Below, one piece after another: positions 47,001 through 57,424 of a stretch of 64,000 bases of DNA; within the stretch, counting starts at the first letter, position 1, and each line of letters begins with the position of its first letter. The stretch is taken from contig JAKFAO010000012.1 of the NCBI GenBank assembly GCA_021527695.1, positions 744,001 through 808,000 of the forward strand. The letters are read 5' to 3'. Position numbers and translations under genes: made by a program. Under the pieces are notes generated by a model. The model saw only the letters and a list, made by a program, of their open reading frames with translations, did not search any database and was not told the DNA's origin. This stretch comes from Naematelia aurantialba (taxonomy: Eukaryota > Basidiomycota > Tremellomycetes > Tremellales > Naemateliaceae).

Positions 47001-47169
47001 TGCACAACACTACAATCCCTACGCGGCGTTTGATGAGCACCAGCAGCAGGGGATGCAGGGGCAGGAAGGGATGTACTACCCGAATGGGTATGGCTGGCCA
47101 GCGGGACAGCAGGTCTACGGAGAAGCCGGAGCGGGGTACGGGTACCAGGCGCCATATCCTGGGTTCTAG
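44014..47169 (+). CDS. Btz (Barentsz/CASC3/MLN51)-domain protein
   Basis: Exons 44014..44944, 45022..45113, 45169..45895, 45947..47169 (990 aa). Btz proteins are the cytoplasmic subunit of the exon junction complex, clamping eIF4A3 on mRNA. The SELOR/Btz core is FTPRVGGFWTHDQRHYD ... LRNMSEYWRGRGG, followed by an RGG stretch. Upstream: a Pro/Ser/Thr-rich N-terminus, an RTRRTRPRRR basic patch, acidic DSDSEGEDRGED and a Lys/Glu coiled coil (KKVYTEAETKRFEERKAKM). The C-terminal third is Pro/Gln/Tyr-rich and disordered. Start is the ATG directly after a leader-intron acceptor; a GTG 24 bases earlier in the same frame was not used. Confidence 0.88.
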
Positions 47170-47929
47170 GGGTAGCCGGGGTTCTGAGTTGTAGAGTACT
47201 CGGGTCTTGGTGGGATTGCTGCGTGGGGAGGTTTTCGTGGTGGCGTAGCGGGAGGGTACGGCGGCGTCACTGTGCTGAACTTGACTGTCTTTGGCGGAGG
47301 ACGAGTTGTGGTTGTTGTGTAGGTAGTGCCAGCCTCCGCTTGCTGAGGATTTTGGAGCTGGGAGCCGTGGAAGTGAGGAGTGAGGGGTATGGTAGTGAGG
47401 GTGAGGGGTGAGGGGTGGTAGCAAGCCGGGCGGGGAGTGCGAGGGGTGCTTGTAGGGGATGAGTTGTTGAATGCAAGTAAAAGTGGTAATACTGAATTCG
47501 CCACTGGGGATGCCACATGAAACAAAGCGCGACGCGTTTTGAGCGTTTTGTCGTTTGATCTCTGACTGTCGCTTGGTCGTCGTCGTCTTTGGTCTTCGAG
47601 CTTTGCTCATCGCTCACCACTTGCCGCTTGCAGAGAGGAGCGTCGCATCCATCGTCTGGGGTACCTCGAGGTCACGGCTTGCCGGAGTTACTAGTCGTCT
47701 GTTTGTGGACTGGGAATTGATAGTCGGACGTCTGTCGACTTTGAGCGGACAATTGATCGTTGATCAGTTGATCAGTTTCTCATTACGCATTTGGGCAACT
47801 GGTTGAGGGACGGGAGTAAGAGTTTAAGAGAGTAAGAGCTCAAGGGAGTCAGGGAGTACGAACAAAGCACGAGCAACAGGAGCAACAGGACCAACAGGAG
47901 CAAGGGAGGGAGTAGAGCAACGCAAGACG
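47170..47929. other. Intergenic region Btz / DLIC
   Basis: Gap of 760 bases, no supported gene. A caggagcaacaggaccaaca repeat lies at 47870-47910 just before the DLIC ATG. Confidence 0.5.
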
Positions 47930-50417
47930 ATGAACTCTTCTGGCGCGGGGCCGTCGTCGGCGGCAACGGCAGCGGCAGCGGCACAGCGAAGCGAGGGCGC
48001 AGAGGGCACCGACCGCAGCGATCTGTGGAGCGAGATCCTGCGGTCTGCAGATAGGGGCCGAGGGCGGGGCGGGTGGAGGAGGAAGAATGTGTTGCTGCTC
48101 TGTGGGTTGTCTCCGATATCGTCCTCGCCTCGGACTCGACCTTCATAATCTCTCAATACCTCTCTCGTACTCTAGGGCAGCTCGATGCCGTCTAGCGGAA
48201 GCTGACCAGACAGCGGAACGACACCACGGCAGGCGATACCTCCTCGACCAGCTCCTCGCGGCGCCGGCGTCTAGTCGCCGAAAGGCAAAGGCCAGCTCGC
48301 GGCCCGGACGGGCGGGCTGTCTCGCGATGGGGTACGAGGTCTTGGACGTCAAGGAGGAGGGCGACGAGGGTGAGCTCGGGTGCTTGTCCTGCCGCCATCT
48401 TTGTCCCTCTCACTATGACTCTGTCTACGTTCTCTTCCACTGGGTCCTTAGAGCTGACGTCCCTCATGCAGACTCTGCACCGCCCGTCTCCATCTTCTAC
48501 CCGCCTTCAAGCCACCCCTCAATGACCCGGCTCATCCCGCACTCGTTGCCCCCCGAGTCTCTTTCGGTGAGCTCACAAGCCCCCGTCTACCCAGCACTCA
48601 TGTCGTAGGACACCGCCGTGGTCATTCTTCTGGACTGGACAAAGCCATCATCAATGGTGAGTCATTCGGCTCGGCTCAGTGCGTGAGCCGTTTGGCGTGG
48701 GGCTAAGGTGAACAGATCAGAGAGCTGCAGACGTGGCTCGCATGGGTCGACAACTGGGCTGCAGCCAGTGCCCAGCACGGCGAGGCCGAGGAATTGCGCG
48801 AAAAGCGTAGGTCTCATTTGCTCTCGTCGTCACTCACCTCTGACACGAAAACTGTGCAGTGCAATCGCACTGGCAACACTATGCCGAGCCTGCACCACCC
48901 GTCTCGACAGCAATCTCGTCAACATCACCCTACTCAACGCCTGCCCTGCCCAGTATAGCATCTGCGTTCCATGGAGGCCCGCTTCTCCCGCTTGGCCAAG
49001 GCACGCTCACCTTGAACTGGTCAGCTCTCCCCTCCCAGGTGTGTCGGGTTGCAGCTGACATGAAGTCTAGGTCTGGAATCCCAATAGTGGTTGTTTGCAC
49101 CAAGGCCGATCTGATGCATACCGCCGGAGACGAGATTGGTATGAAAGGCGGAGGCTGGGAAGAGCGCACCGACTGGGTACAGCAGGTACTGCGGACCATT
49201 TGTCTAGCATGTGAGTCCGCACCTAGAACAATATCTATACGATACTGAAGCAAGACAAGATGGCGCATCGTTATTCTATACCGCGGCGTCTCAACCCACG
49301 ACTTTCACCCTACTCCGCTCGTATCTCCTACATCGGCTGTATACTATCCCACCATCACTCGCTCTGTCCAGTGAAGCACCTCCGGCACCTACCAGCGCGC
49401 CATCTAGATTCCCCTTTCCCCATCGCGCCAATGTCCTCGACCGGGATGCAGTCATGGTGCCGGCCGGCTGGGACAGCTGGGGCAAGATCAACGTCTTGCG
49501 AGACGGCTTCGATCCGGGTCGAGTGGGCAAGGCGTGGGAGGCGAGTATGAGGAGAGTCAACGATGGTGACACCGCCGACGAGGACGAGGGTCTTGAGGAT
49601 TTATGGCTCGAGATGATTCCCGATACAGAAAAGAGCGTCAAGGTGAGTTTCGCCAGATGTCTCCGCTGCATTGTCTGAGAGTTGCAGCCGTCGAACCAGC
49701 ATCATATCGCGGCCACCGAGCCTGAGCAGTCGTTCCTATCGCGCCAGCTGGACATTCTTCTCAAAGACCCCAATCGCGATCCGCGCGCTACATTTCGCAA
49801 TGCCGCAAATCTCACAGCGGCATCTTCGTCTGCGCCCGGGGCGACCGACACACAGGCGGGCGTCGTTGGGCCGATGGGTAGTGGGGGTCTCAACCTGCCC
49901 GGGGTGGAGAAGGCGATGTTGGAAATGGAGGGCGGGAGTGCGGAAGACTTGCGTGAAAAGTTTGCAAGGCTAGGACGGAGGGTACGTCCACGCCGTCTGC
50001 CGAGGTCAGGTGTCATCTTGCTGATATGCGTTGTAGGAGTCGAGTCGACCTAGTCCGTTGTCGCCTACGGGTACTGCTCCTGGTGGAGGAGCACCGACGG
50101 TCCCTAATGAGGCTCTCCACAATTTCGTCAGTTGTCTCACAGCTAGCTCCCTAGGCCCTTTGTCTCTCTCCCAGCCTATTGACATGCCCACTTCTCTGCC
50201 AGACAATCTCAGTCGGACAGCTTCCCTCGGTCACATACAGTGATTCACCGCGTTGCATCGTCACCTTTCAGGTCTGAGCGTTGCGGATGAGCTGACTGTA
50301 CATCAGTTCCAAGGCCTCCTCGCTACAAAGGGAAAGACGGGCTCTTCAACTCCGAAGCCTGCCGATTCAAAGAGTGGCAATACAGCGCGATCATCCTCAC
50401 CGAAACCAGAGACTTGA
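47930..50417 (+). CDS. Cytoplasmic dynein light intermediate chain
   Basis: Exons 47930..48101, 48214..48369, 48472..48566, 48609..48656, 48716..48806, 48860..49038, 49066..49210, 49260..49642, 49688..49981, 50037..50126, 50307..50417 (587 aa). DLIC links the dynein heavy chain to cargo adaptors. The RAS-like fold shows LWSEIL ... KNVLLLSERHHGRRYLLDQL at the P-loop position, DTAVVILLDWTKPSSM, IRELQTWLAWVDNW, GIPIVVVCTKADLM, GASLFYTAASQPTT and VMVPAGWDSWGKINVLRDGF, all DLIC landmarks. The P-loop is degenerate (GxxGxGK is SERHHGR here). The C-terminus is disordered and ends in FQGLLATKGKT ... SSPKPET. The acceptor of exon 2 is chosen to align the P-loop; another at 48194 would add eight residues in frame. 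Confidence 0.92.
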
Positions 50418-51208
50418 CTCTTGGAACGTGGCTCGTATTGCCTGGGTGCGACACGATTACCCTCATAACGATATCTATGCATTGATGCCGCGCCATCTCG
50501 GTTGTGGTGGGGATGCGTAACTTCTCTGCGGGGCCATTTGGAAGGCAGAGGGCCTCGAGAAGGCTAGCATGACGCTGGGAGCGGGACGAGTCTGGTCATG
50601 AGCTTGCGCATTACAGTGGTATGGCGGTCAAATGGTGGATAATCGTGGCTTTGTCAGTCAGTGCGGTAGTGCGAATGCGATTGACACGACTGAGAACGAC
50701 ACCGTGCTCAACGCTCGGCAGGCGACAAGCCCAAGGGACCGACGTATCGTGTTTGTTGTGGTTCAGGTCTGGACTGTGGGCGGTCTGGTAAAAGGAGCGT
50801 CTGCACAATCGGCCTTCGGCACGAGAGAACGGATCGATCGAACCGATCTGCAGCGGTGGGGTTTGTCGTCGGAGAGAAGCTCAGCAGACGGACGTGCAAG
50901 GGTGGACAAGGGCGGATTAGGCGGGGGGGATAGGCGGTCTACGTTTCAGATGGCTCTGATGGTGCTGCCGGAGTGTTATTGACAAGCACAAGTTGACTGT
51001 CGTGGTATGTTGATTTGGGACACCACTTATCTTTTCGAGTTACACCGCACGTAGCTACACTGCACGTATCCACATCCAGTGTCTACATCGAGTATCTACG
51101 CCCCGAGCATCTACGCCTCGAGTATCTACGCCCGAGTATCTACACGAGGCCTAAGCTCTACACCCCAGGCAGGTTACGCACAGTAAGCTGTGCGAGACGG
51201 ACGGCCGC
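50418..51208. other. Intergenic region with 3' repeat block
   Basis: Gap of 791 bases, no supported gene. Bases 51045-51150 carry a degenerate cgagtatctacgcc / gcatctacgcctc repeat ahead of the first Cys/His-rich gene. Confidence 0.55.
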
Positions 51209-52909
51209 ATGGCTGAGACGCGATTTCTAACAGTCAGTGAGGCCAGATTGGGCAAGGAGTGGCGGCTCAAGGACGACACAGACGTACAGGATCGGCGCGC
51301 CGCGGCGCCAAACAGCAGTGGCGACGAAGCGACCGAGACGCAGGACGAGGATACCGAGGATGACGGCAGTCCGACGGTCCGTGCGCCTCGTTCGCCTTCG
51401 CCGCCCGCATGGACACCTGGAGGGCGCGACGACCAGGGTCCGTGGGCGGGCTCGCTGGTGTTCCGCGTCTTGCCGACCTTTGGACTGCGGGCGGGCGAGC
51501 GAGATACGTACCTGCGGAACCGGGGTCGCGAACGCACCAAGCGGCATCATCGGCATCCGCTGCAGTGTTCTGCAGACGGGTGCTCGGGCCGCCCGGCACG
51601 GCGGTACGTGTGGGTCGAGGGCCGCGAGCGCGGACCGGACATGGACGGGTCGGCCACGCTGTGCGCCACGCACTTTGCCCAGCTGCTCGCAGGGCCAGTG
51701 GACTACGGCTCGTACCTCGCCTACAGCAGGCCCGGGGACAGGGACTGGCGCGACGTGGGCGATCTGTGTGGGATACAGGGGTGCCCCAAGGCAGGGCACG
51801 AGTGGACGTGGGTGACTGCAAGTGGCAAATTCACGATTCACGCCTGCGACGAGCACGCTGCCAGAGTCGCGCAGCCCCATACCGAGCCGTTGGCGCTCCG
51901 CCCGTCCCTTGCAGCCCTGTGCGAGGGCGCCATGAAGAGTGACTTGTCGGAGATGCATGGCCCAGACGAGGTGCCCCCGAGATACAGGCACTTGCTCAGC
52001 CATCTCTGCTTGGGCGTCGGGCCGGAATTTGACCGCCTGCCCCGCTCCCACCCCCATTCCCGTGCCCGTTCCATCTCCCGTTCCAGCTCCAACTCCCGCT
52101 CCCGCTCCCCCTCCCGTTCCAGCTCCCGGTCCCGGTCCCACTCTCACTCTCGTACCCACTCTCACACCCTCGAACACGACTCGCCAGACTTCTCGCAGTA
52201 CCTCCCCGTACCGACGTGCTTCCGCGCCAAACACCCCGACCACCAGTACTGTCCCCGCGACGAGCAGTGGTTGCGCGAGCTGAGAACGCGGCCGCCCAAG
52301 TGCCGCCTAGCCTTCACGCACGAGGCCGAGAGCGGGGTCACGCCACGTGCGAGCGATCCCACCTCTGGGCTCTGCGCTGCCCATCGTGTCGGCTATCAGG
52401 CCCATCGCCAGGAAAGCTGCGTGGCGTGCGATGTCACTTACCAGAAAGACGAGGAGACTCACCACCCCCGCCGGGCAGCGTCCGCATCATTGCGAGACTT
52501 TGTCCCACCTTTGCCTGGGACTGCAGGCATGTGCACCACCTGCCTAGAGACGTCGGGCGCGCTCACCATCCTCCCAGATCTGACAACGGCTCTGTTAGAT
52601 GAATGGGATGGCCTCTGGTACGCCCTGGAAGGAGATGAGGACGAGAGTGACAGTGATGGGGATGGTTTCGATACTGTGGACTCTGGGGGGCACGCGGACG
52701 AGGGAATCGAGGAGGGTAAACAGATACAGAGACGAGGTGCAGGGTCAGAGACTGACCGCATGAGTGACGACGGAGATGTGGATAGGGACGAGTTCCTACA
52801 GATGCTCGGGTCGCAGTTCAAACAGCTGAGCTATTTTACAGACGACATTGTCCAGCGAGAACGCGGGAGACGATATACTGCTTATAAGGAAACTCAGCGA
52901 CAGAACTAG
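51209..52909 (+). CDS. Cys/His-rich protein of unknown family (tandem paralog 1)
   Basis: Single exon, 566 aa; start ATG at 51209 is the first in frame. I recognise no known domain. Paired Cys/His clusters repeat along the protein: CSADGCSG ... LCATHF; LCGIQGCPKAGHEW ... HACDEHA; TCFRAKHPDHQYCPRDEQWL; KCRLAFTH ... GLCAAH ... SCVACD; GMCTTCLETSGALTILPDL. These look like zinc-ligand sets. The N-terminus is acidic and Ser/Pro-rich. An RS/SH-rich insert (SRARSISRSSSNSRSRSPS) is encoded by a cgttcccgctcc repeat at 52040-52170. The C-terminus is acidic. The next gene downstream is a clear paralog with the same cluster order. No signal peptide or membrane span is seen. Absence of introns is unusual next to intron-rich neighbours. 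Confidence 0.78.
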   Translation: MAETRFLTVSEARLGKEWRLKDDTDVQDRRAAAPNSSGDEATETQDEDTEDDGSPTVRAPRSPSPPAWTPGGRDDQGPWAGSLVFRVLPTFGLRAGERDTYLRNRGRERTKRHHRHPLQCSADGCSGRPARRYVWVEGRERGPDMDGSATLCATHFAQLLAGPVDYGSYLAYSRPGDRDWRDVGDLCGIQGCPKAGHEWTWVTASGKFTIHACDEHAARVAQPHTEPLALRPSLAALCEGAMKSDLSEMHGPDEVPPRYRHLLSHLCLGVGPEFDRLPRSHPHSRARSISRSSSNSRSRSPSRSSSRSRSHSHSRTHSHTLEHDSPDFSQYLPVPTCFRAKHPDHQYCPRDEQWLRELRTRPPKCRLAFTHEAESGVTPRASDPTSGLCAAHRVGYQAHRQESCVACDVTYQKDEETHHPRRAASASLRDFVPPLPGTAGMCTTCLETSGALTILPDLTTALLDEWDGLWYALEGDEDESDSDGDGFDTVDSGGHADEGIEEGKQIQRRGAGSETDRMSDDGDVDRDEFLQMLGSQFKQLSYFTDDIVQRERGRRYTAYKETQRQN

Positions 52910-53650
52910 CAGGACTCGCAGCGGATCAGTGGCTCGAGATGATCTCGAGCGCAGAGGCAGAGCGAAGAGTCCGGTACTGCAGGGAGCGGAAGGAAGACAG
53001 TGCGCTTAACCAAGGGTCTACGCGTGGTATAAACTCGTGTAATATCTCTGAGATATACAGCACACAACTGGCATGCACGTCCAGAACGGTTCAATACAGT
53101 ACATGGCCGTGAACAAATTAATATTCACTCGCGATAGGCCACAAAGCCCGTGCAGGCGCGAATGGAGGTCTTGAGGATCTGCGCCCGTTCAGAGACCGCA
53201 ATGGTGAGGGTTCGAGTCGGTCCTCAGTATACTGCAGTGACGCCTTGCACACGAAAGGATCTTCAAACAGGCGGTGGCAAATCTGCTCTCCATCTCCCGT
53301 GCGACAGGATGCTGTGCGAAAACGCCGTCGTGAGTACCGCCACCAAGTTCCATTGGGTACCAGTGGATACCGTCTCCGTCTCTCCCTGGAGTGGACGTGT
53401 CAGCGGGGCCCGAGGAGTTTCGTGATTTGAAGTCCGTAGAATCGTCCTTTGTAGCTACGTCGAGGCTTGGACGCGAGAACGTTCCAGATTCCACCCCCAC
53501 TGAAACCAAATGGTGGGGACTAGAGCGCTTGCCACCCCAGCTCCAGGATGTCATTCAAACTCCGGACAGCATCGTATTTATCTGCGCACTCGCACTGTAC
53601 CTTGACATCTGTTACATCTCGCTGAACTTCGTAGTCAGCTACCTCCAATC
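52910..53650. other. Spacer between the tandem Cys/His-rich genes
   Basis: Gap of 741 bases. Frames on + at 53150-53425 and 53391-53729 lack domains; the second overlaps the next gene and starts with GTG. A decayed third copy or an unrecognised 5' exon cannot be excluded. Confidence 0.4.
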
Positions 53651-54976
53651 ATGTCCATATGGGAATCGGAAACCCCCAGTGCGTTCAGCTCCAGGATCTG
53701 GAACTCTCGGTCAGTTTTGGAGTGGATGAGTGGCCTGCGAGGCTCTTTGACAAGCAGTCCGAACCCCCGTCTCGAAGCCAGTACAATCAACTGGACGCTA
53801 GCACCGGAAGATGACACCGAGACGATCAAGGGTCCACCGACACCGCCGCCGCGGACGTCCTTCATGTCGGCGACTGCGGGGTTCGAAGACGGGACGAAGG
53901 ATACGTACATTCCTGTCCTTGAACGTAATCAGAGCACGAGCGATGAGGATGATGACGAGGACAGCAGTGATGAGGAAACGGATGATTGTGGAAATGACAA
54001 CGAAACCAATCTTCGAGAGTGTTCGGTCCAGACGTGCACTAACAGGGAGGATAGACGCCAAGGCGAGACCTTGTGGATCGATGGCGAGCAGCCACTAAGA
54101 CGAGCCTTTCTATGCGACTCCCACGACATTGCAATGGGACCCGGAAACGAGCCTACCTTGAAGGATCCACCCAACGTTGATGATGGGAGTTGGCATCCGG
54201 ACCGACCGAGCTGGATGAGTACAGGCCCGCTGTGCGAGGTGGACACCTGCAACGGGTGTGGGCTTTCGTGGTCCCGCGAAAAACACGCCCGGCAGCGGAA
54301 GAAGAAGAAACGCGCAGAGACACAGCAGCACACGCTGTGCACTCACCATGCCGTAGAGCTCGCCGGGGGAGTCGAACCCACTTTTTGCCCTTCACTTCGG
54401 ACCTTGTATCGCTCCGCGGTCGGGCGCAGTTCCGAGGGGGATACGACAGAAAAATGGACAGAATTTCTCGACAACATCTGCCTCTCCGGCACGTCCACGC
54501 CCTGCTGCCGCCGCAAGCATCCTGATGCGAGTTGGTGTCCCCGGTGCGAGAGCTACATGGCATCTCCGGAGCCCTGCCGCGAGAACGACTGTCCCAACCT
54601 CAGCACAAGCGCGTTGACCGGCCTGTGTACTTCGCATGCAGACGACTATCTCAATACCAAGACCTGCGCGTTTTGTAGTAGGGTGTCCGAAGATAAGGAG
54701 ATCTCGGTATCCGCCGCTACTGCGGGCCTCTGTGAATCCTGCTTCAGCGAATCGGGGGCGTACGATATCCAGCCTCACTTGTTGGACACCTTGCACAACC
54801 AGGAAGAGACCGCTCTGGGTCGGTTCGTCAAGCCTGTCAGTCCGAAGGAGATCAGGAAGGGGTTCCTTCTGGACCAAAACGCTTTTCACGACATTGCGAG
54901 AGATCAGATTCATATTCAGCGTGAGCTTCGATCCCAGAAGTTCCGGGTCAGGTCACAAGAGACACGCATTCAGTAA
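53651..54976 (+). CDS. Cys/His-rich protein of unknown family (tandem paralog 2)
   Basis: Single exon, 441 aa; start ATG 53651. It is colinear with the preceding gene: ATAGFEDGTKDTY (compare PTFGLRAGERDTY), ECSVQTCTN ... FLCDSH, LCEVDTCNGCGLSWSREKHA ... TLCTHHA, PCCRRKHPDASWCPRCESYM, PCRENDCPN ... GLCTSH ... TCAFCS, and TAGLCESCFSESGAYDIQPHL. It lacks the RS-rich insert and is shorter. It has an acidic Asp/Glu/Ser stretch (DEDDDEDSSDEETDD) and a basic KHARQRKKKKRAE patch that could be a nuclear signal. Function is unknown; zinc binding is inferred from spacing. Identity between paralogs is low outside the clusters, so the duplication is old. Confidence 0.78.
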   Translation: MSIWESETPSAFSSRIWNSRSVLEWMSGLRGSLTSSPNPRLEASTINWTLAPEDDTETIKGPPTPPPRTSFMSATAGFEDGTKDTYIPVLERNQSTSDEDDDEDSSDEETDDCGNDNETNLRECSVQTCTNREDRRQGETLWIDGEQPLRRAFLCDSHDIAMGPGNEPTLKDPPNVDDGSWHPDRPSWMSTGPLCEVDTCNGCGLSWSREKHARQRKKKKRAETQQHTLCTHHAVELAGGVEPTFCPSLRTLYRSAVGRSSEGDTTEKWTEFLDNICLSGTSTPCCRRKHPDASWCPRCESYMASPEPCRENDCPNLSTSALTGLCTSHADDYLNTKTCAFCSRVSEDKEISVSAATAGLCESCFSESGAYDIQPHLLDTLHNQEETALGRFVKPVSPKEIRKGFLLDQNAFHDIARDQIHIQRELRSQKFRVRSQETRIQ

Positions 54977-55169
54977 CCAGCATGGAAAGCCTGGAGAAGT
55001 TGGAGGGACAATTGATGGAGAGCTAGACTAGTGTGTTGTAGGCAGGGAATGATAACCAGGAAGCTCATCTGGGAGGATGTAAATACCACGTCACCTTATT
55101 GGCAAAAAGTATGGACGCTCACGTTCCTCGACATCTCTCTCTTCCACTGCAACATACTCACACTCAAAG
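54977..55169. other. Spacer before TIM50
   Basis: 193 bases; no feature recognised. Serves as the TIM50 promoter region. Confidence 0.4.
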
Positions 55170-57052
55170 ATGATCCGCCATGCAGCCATGCGGCTGGCTA
55201 TCGCTGTCCCACGGCGGAGCCTGGCAACTTCGACATCGCTTCTCAAGAGCCGCAATCGAAACTCCAATCCTTCTCCCGCTGAGCGGCCTCCTCGTCCACC
55301 GCGAGACAGATCCGCCGCCGCTCCTTCCTCGTTTGAGCCAATTGTGAATCGACCTGCGCCGTCACCTACACCCGAAAGTCTAGAGACCGGTAACATCCCG
55401 CTCACGCCTCCTCGCCCACCTCCGCCGCAAGCTCCCACTCCCAGCGCCGCTGAGGAACCAGCATCGGAGCCGGATCTCTCCCAACTTCCCTCACTGAACA
55501 TCGAGCCCCCGGCCCAAGAAGCGATCCCCCCGCCAAGCGCCCAGACCGGGAGAACAGGCGCCCGAGGAAAGGAGTACGTGACGTCGACGGAGCGGAGCAG
55601 GCGCCTGTACGCCCAGTTCGGTGTCGCTGCCTTTGTCGTCGGCGGTCTCGGAGCGATGTACTTTGGAGCCGGATCGGACGACAAGAAGGGAGTGAGTCGA
55701 TGCTGGCCCTGGGATGAGAAGTGTACTCACAGCTCGTCAGGAGTCGCAAAGCGCATGGGCGACGATGAAGGGGAATCTCTCAGAGATGTTCGATGTATGT
55801 TCACGATCCAGTCTGCAGAGTCGGAGCAAGTGATACTAAGCATGTCTTTAGATTTTCAACAAACCAGCCTTCAAGACCCTCCTGCCCGACCCTCTCCCTC
55901 CACCTCATCAGCGGCCTTACACGCTCCTAGTCGACCTAGAGGGCATGCTAGTCTCGTCTACCTGGGATGTGGGTGCTGATGGTCTTCGTTGTCGGCGAGT
56001 GCTGATGAGGTATAGAGGCAAAGCGGATGGCGGACAGCCAAACGACCCGGTGTCGACTACTTCCTCGCATACCTGAGCCAATTCTACGAGATTGTCCTGT
56101 TCACCTCCCAACCTCTCTATGTATGCACGGGCTCCTGGGTATCCTGAAGAAGGAACTGACACTATCAGACTGCAATGTCCGTCGCTGAGAAACTCGATCC
56201 GTACCAAGCGCATCTACCGTACAAGCTGTTCAGGGAGTCGACAAGAACTGTCGGCGGCAAAACCGTCAAGGTCGGTGCATTTGTCTGAATGATGCACGAT
56301 ACTGACGAGACTAGGACTTATCCTACTTGAACCGTGACCTCTCCAAGGTCATCCTCCTGGACACCAATCCCGAGCATGCAGCCCTCCAGCCTGACAATGC
56401 CATTATCATCAAACCATGGACAGGCCAAGGCAATGACAAGGGCCTGGTTGATCTCATTCCGTTCCTTGAATGTCAGTCGTGTTGCCGATACTGCAAATTC
56501 AGAAACTAATCGTCACTCAGCTATCGCAATCCACAACGCGCCGGACGTCCGCCCAATCCTCAAGAAATACCAGGGCCTAGACATCCCTGTCGAGTACGCC
56601 AAGAAGGAGGCCGAGGCGAAGAAAGCCGCTGTCGCCGAGTGGGAACGCCTTCACCCGACCGCACTGCACGGCGCAGGAAGCGGGCTGCTCAGCGGCTTGT
56701 TCGGCAGCGTCTCAAACGTGAGCCCGAGCTCCCGAGCTCTTGGTGTCTCGTGAGGGGGATACTGACGAAGCTCGCAGCCTGGCCATTCGCGCCCAACTCA
56801 GCCCATGACGTACCTCGAGCAGAAACGGGCAGAGGCGCAGCGGATCTACCAGGAGGAGCAGAAGTTTTACGCAGAACACGCCGAGGAATTTGCAAAGTCA
56901 GTGTTCCCAGGCTAAAACTAGTTTCGGAGCTGATGCCAGTCAGGATGATCGAGGAAGACAAGCAGCGGCAGCTCGCGGAGATGAAAGGAACGCTCATGGG
57001 GTTCTTGTCGGGAGGACCGACGGTGAAGCCAGAGGAGAAGAAGTCGGCTTGA
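55170..57052 (+). CDS. TIM50: Mitochondrial import inner membrane translocase subunit TIM50
   Basis: Exons 55170..55691, 55741..55794, 55852..55968, 56016..56120, 56169..56270, 56315..56471, 56521..56717, 56778..56896, 56944..57052 (493 aa). TIM50 is the presequence receptor of the TIM23 complex. Order: Arg/Ser-rich targeting sequence ([19 protein letters not shown]), Pro-rich linker, one membrane span ([19 protein letters not shown]), then an FCP1-like domain facing the intermembrane space ([72 protein letters not shown]). The phosphatase motif DxDxT/V is DLEGM here, so catalysis is unlikely, as in other Tim50 proteins. The C-terminal coiled coil ([20 protein letters not shown]) is typical. 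The last intron is 47 nt. Confidence 0.95.
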
Positions 57053-57424
57053 TAGGGCTGCTGTGGTCGTTGGAGTTTGGGGTGGAGACCGAGACAAAGA
57101 CATTGATGGTGCGGTTCGTTCCGTTACAGCCGGCCCGGGGGGAGGCTGGCGGATGTAGTGATGAGGATGAGACCATTTGGCGTATACCATCTATACCATC
57201 TTGTAGCCAGCATGCAGACAGCTCTGCTCATCGAGTCGATCCGCTGCGATGCGTAGCAGGAAGGCTTTGGTTCGGGAACATGTACTGTTGTGTCCTTCTG
57301 TACTTGTGTCCTTGTATACTTGTGTCTCTGCGTACTGGCGGATGTCCGGCTGTATTTGAAACGTGAGTACGGTGTACTAGTGCACGGCGCAGTTCTATGC
57401 TATGCATGTTTCTCCGCGGCCATC
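57053..57424. other. Convergent spacer TIM50 / ATP19
   Basis: Gap of 372 bases, with a tgtccttctgtacttgtgtcc-like repeat at 57285-57345. No gene seen. Confidence 0.5.

Noticed and set aside
48194..48213. Alternative acceptor for DLIC exon 2
   Set aside because: In phase, but it adds residues inside the P-loop position; the later acceptor aligns exactly with other DLICs.
53391..53729. 112-codon + frame ahead of the second Cys/His-rich gene
   Set aside because: It starts with GTG, overlaps the next gene in another frame and shows no similarity to the paralog.
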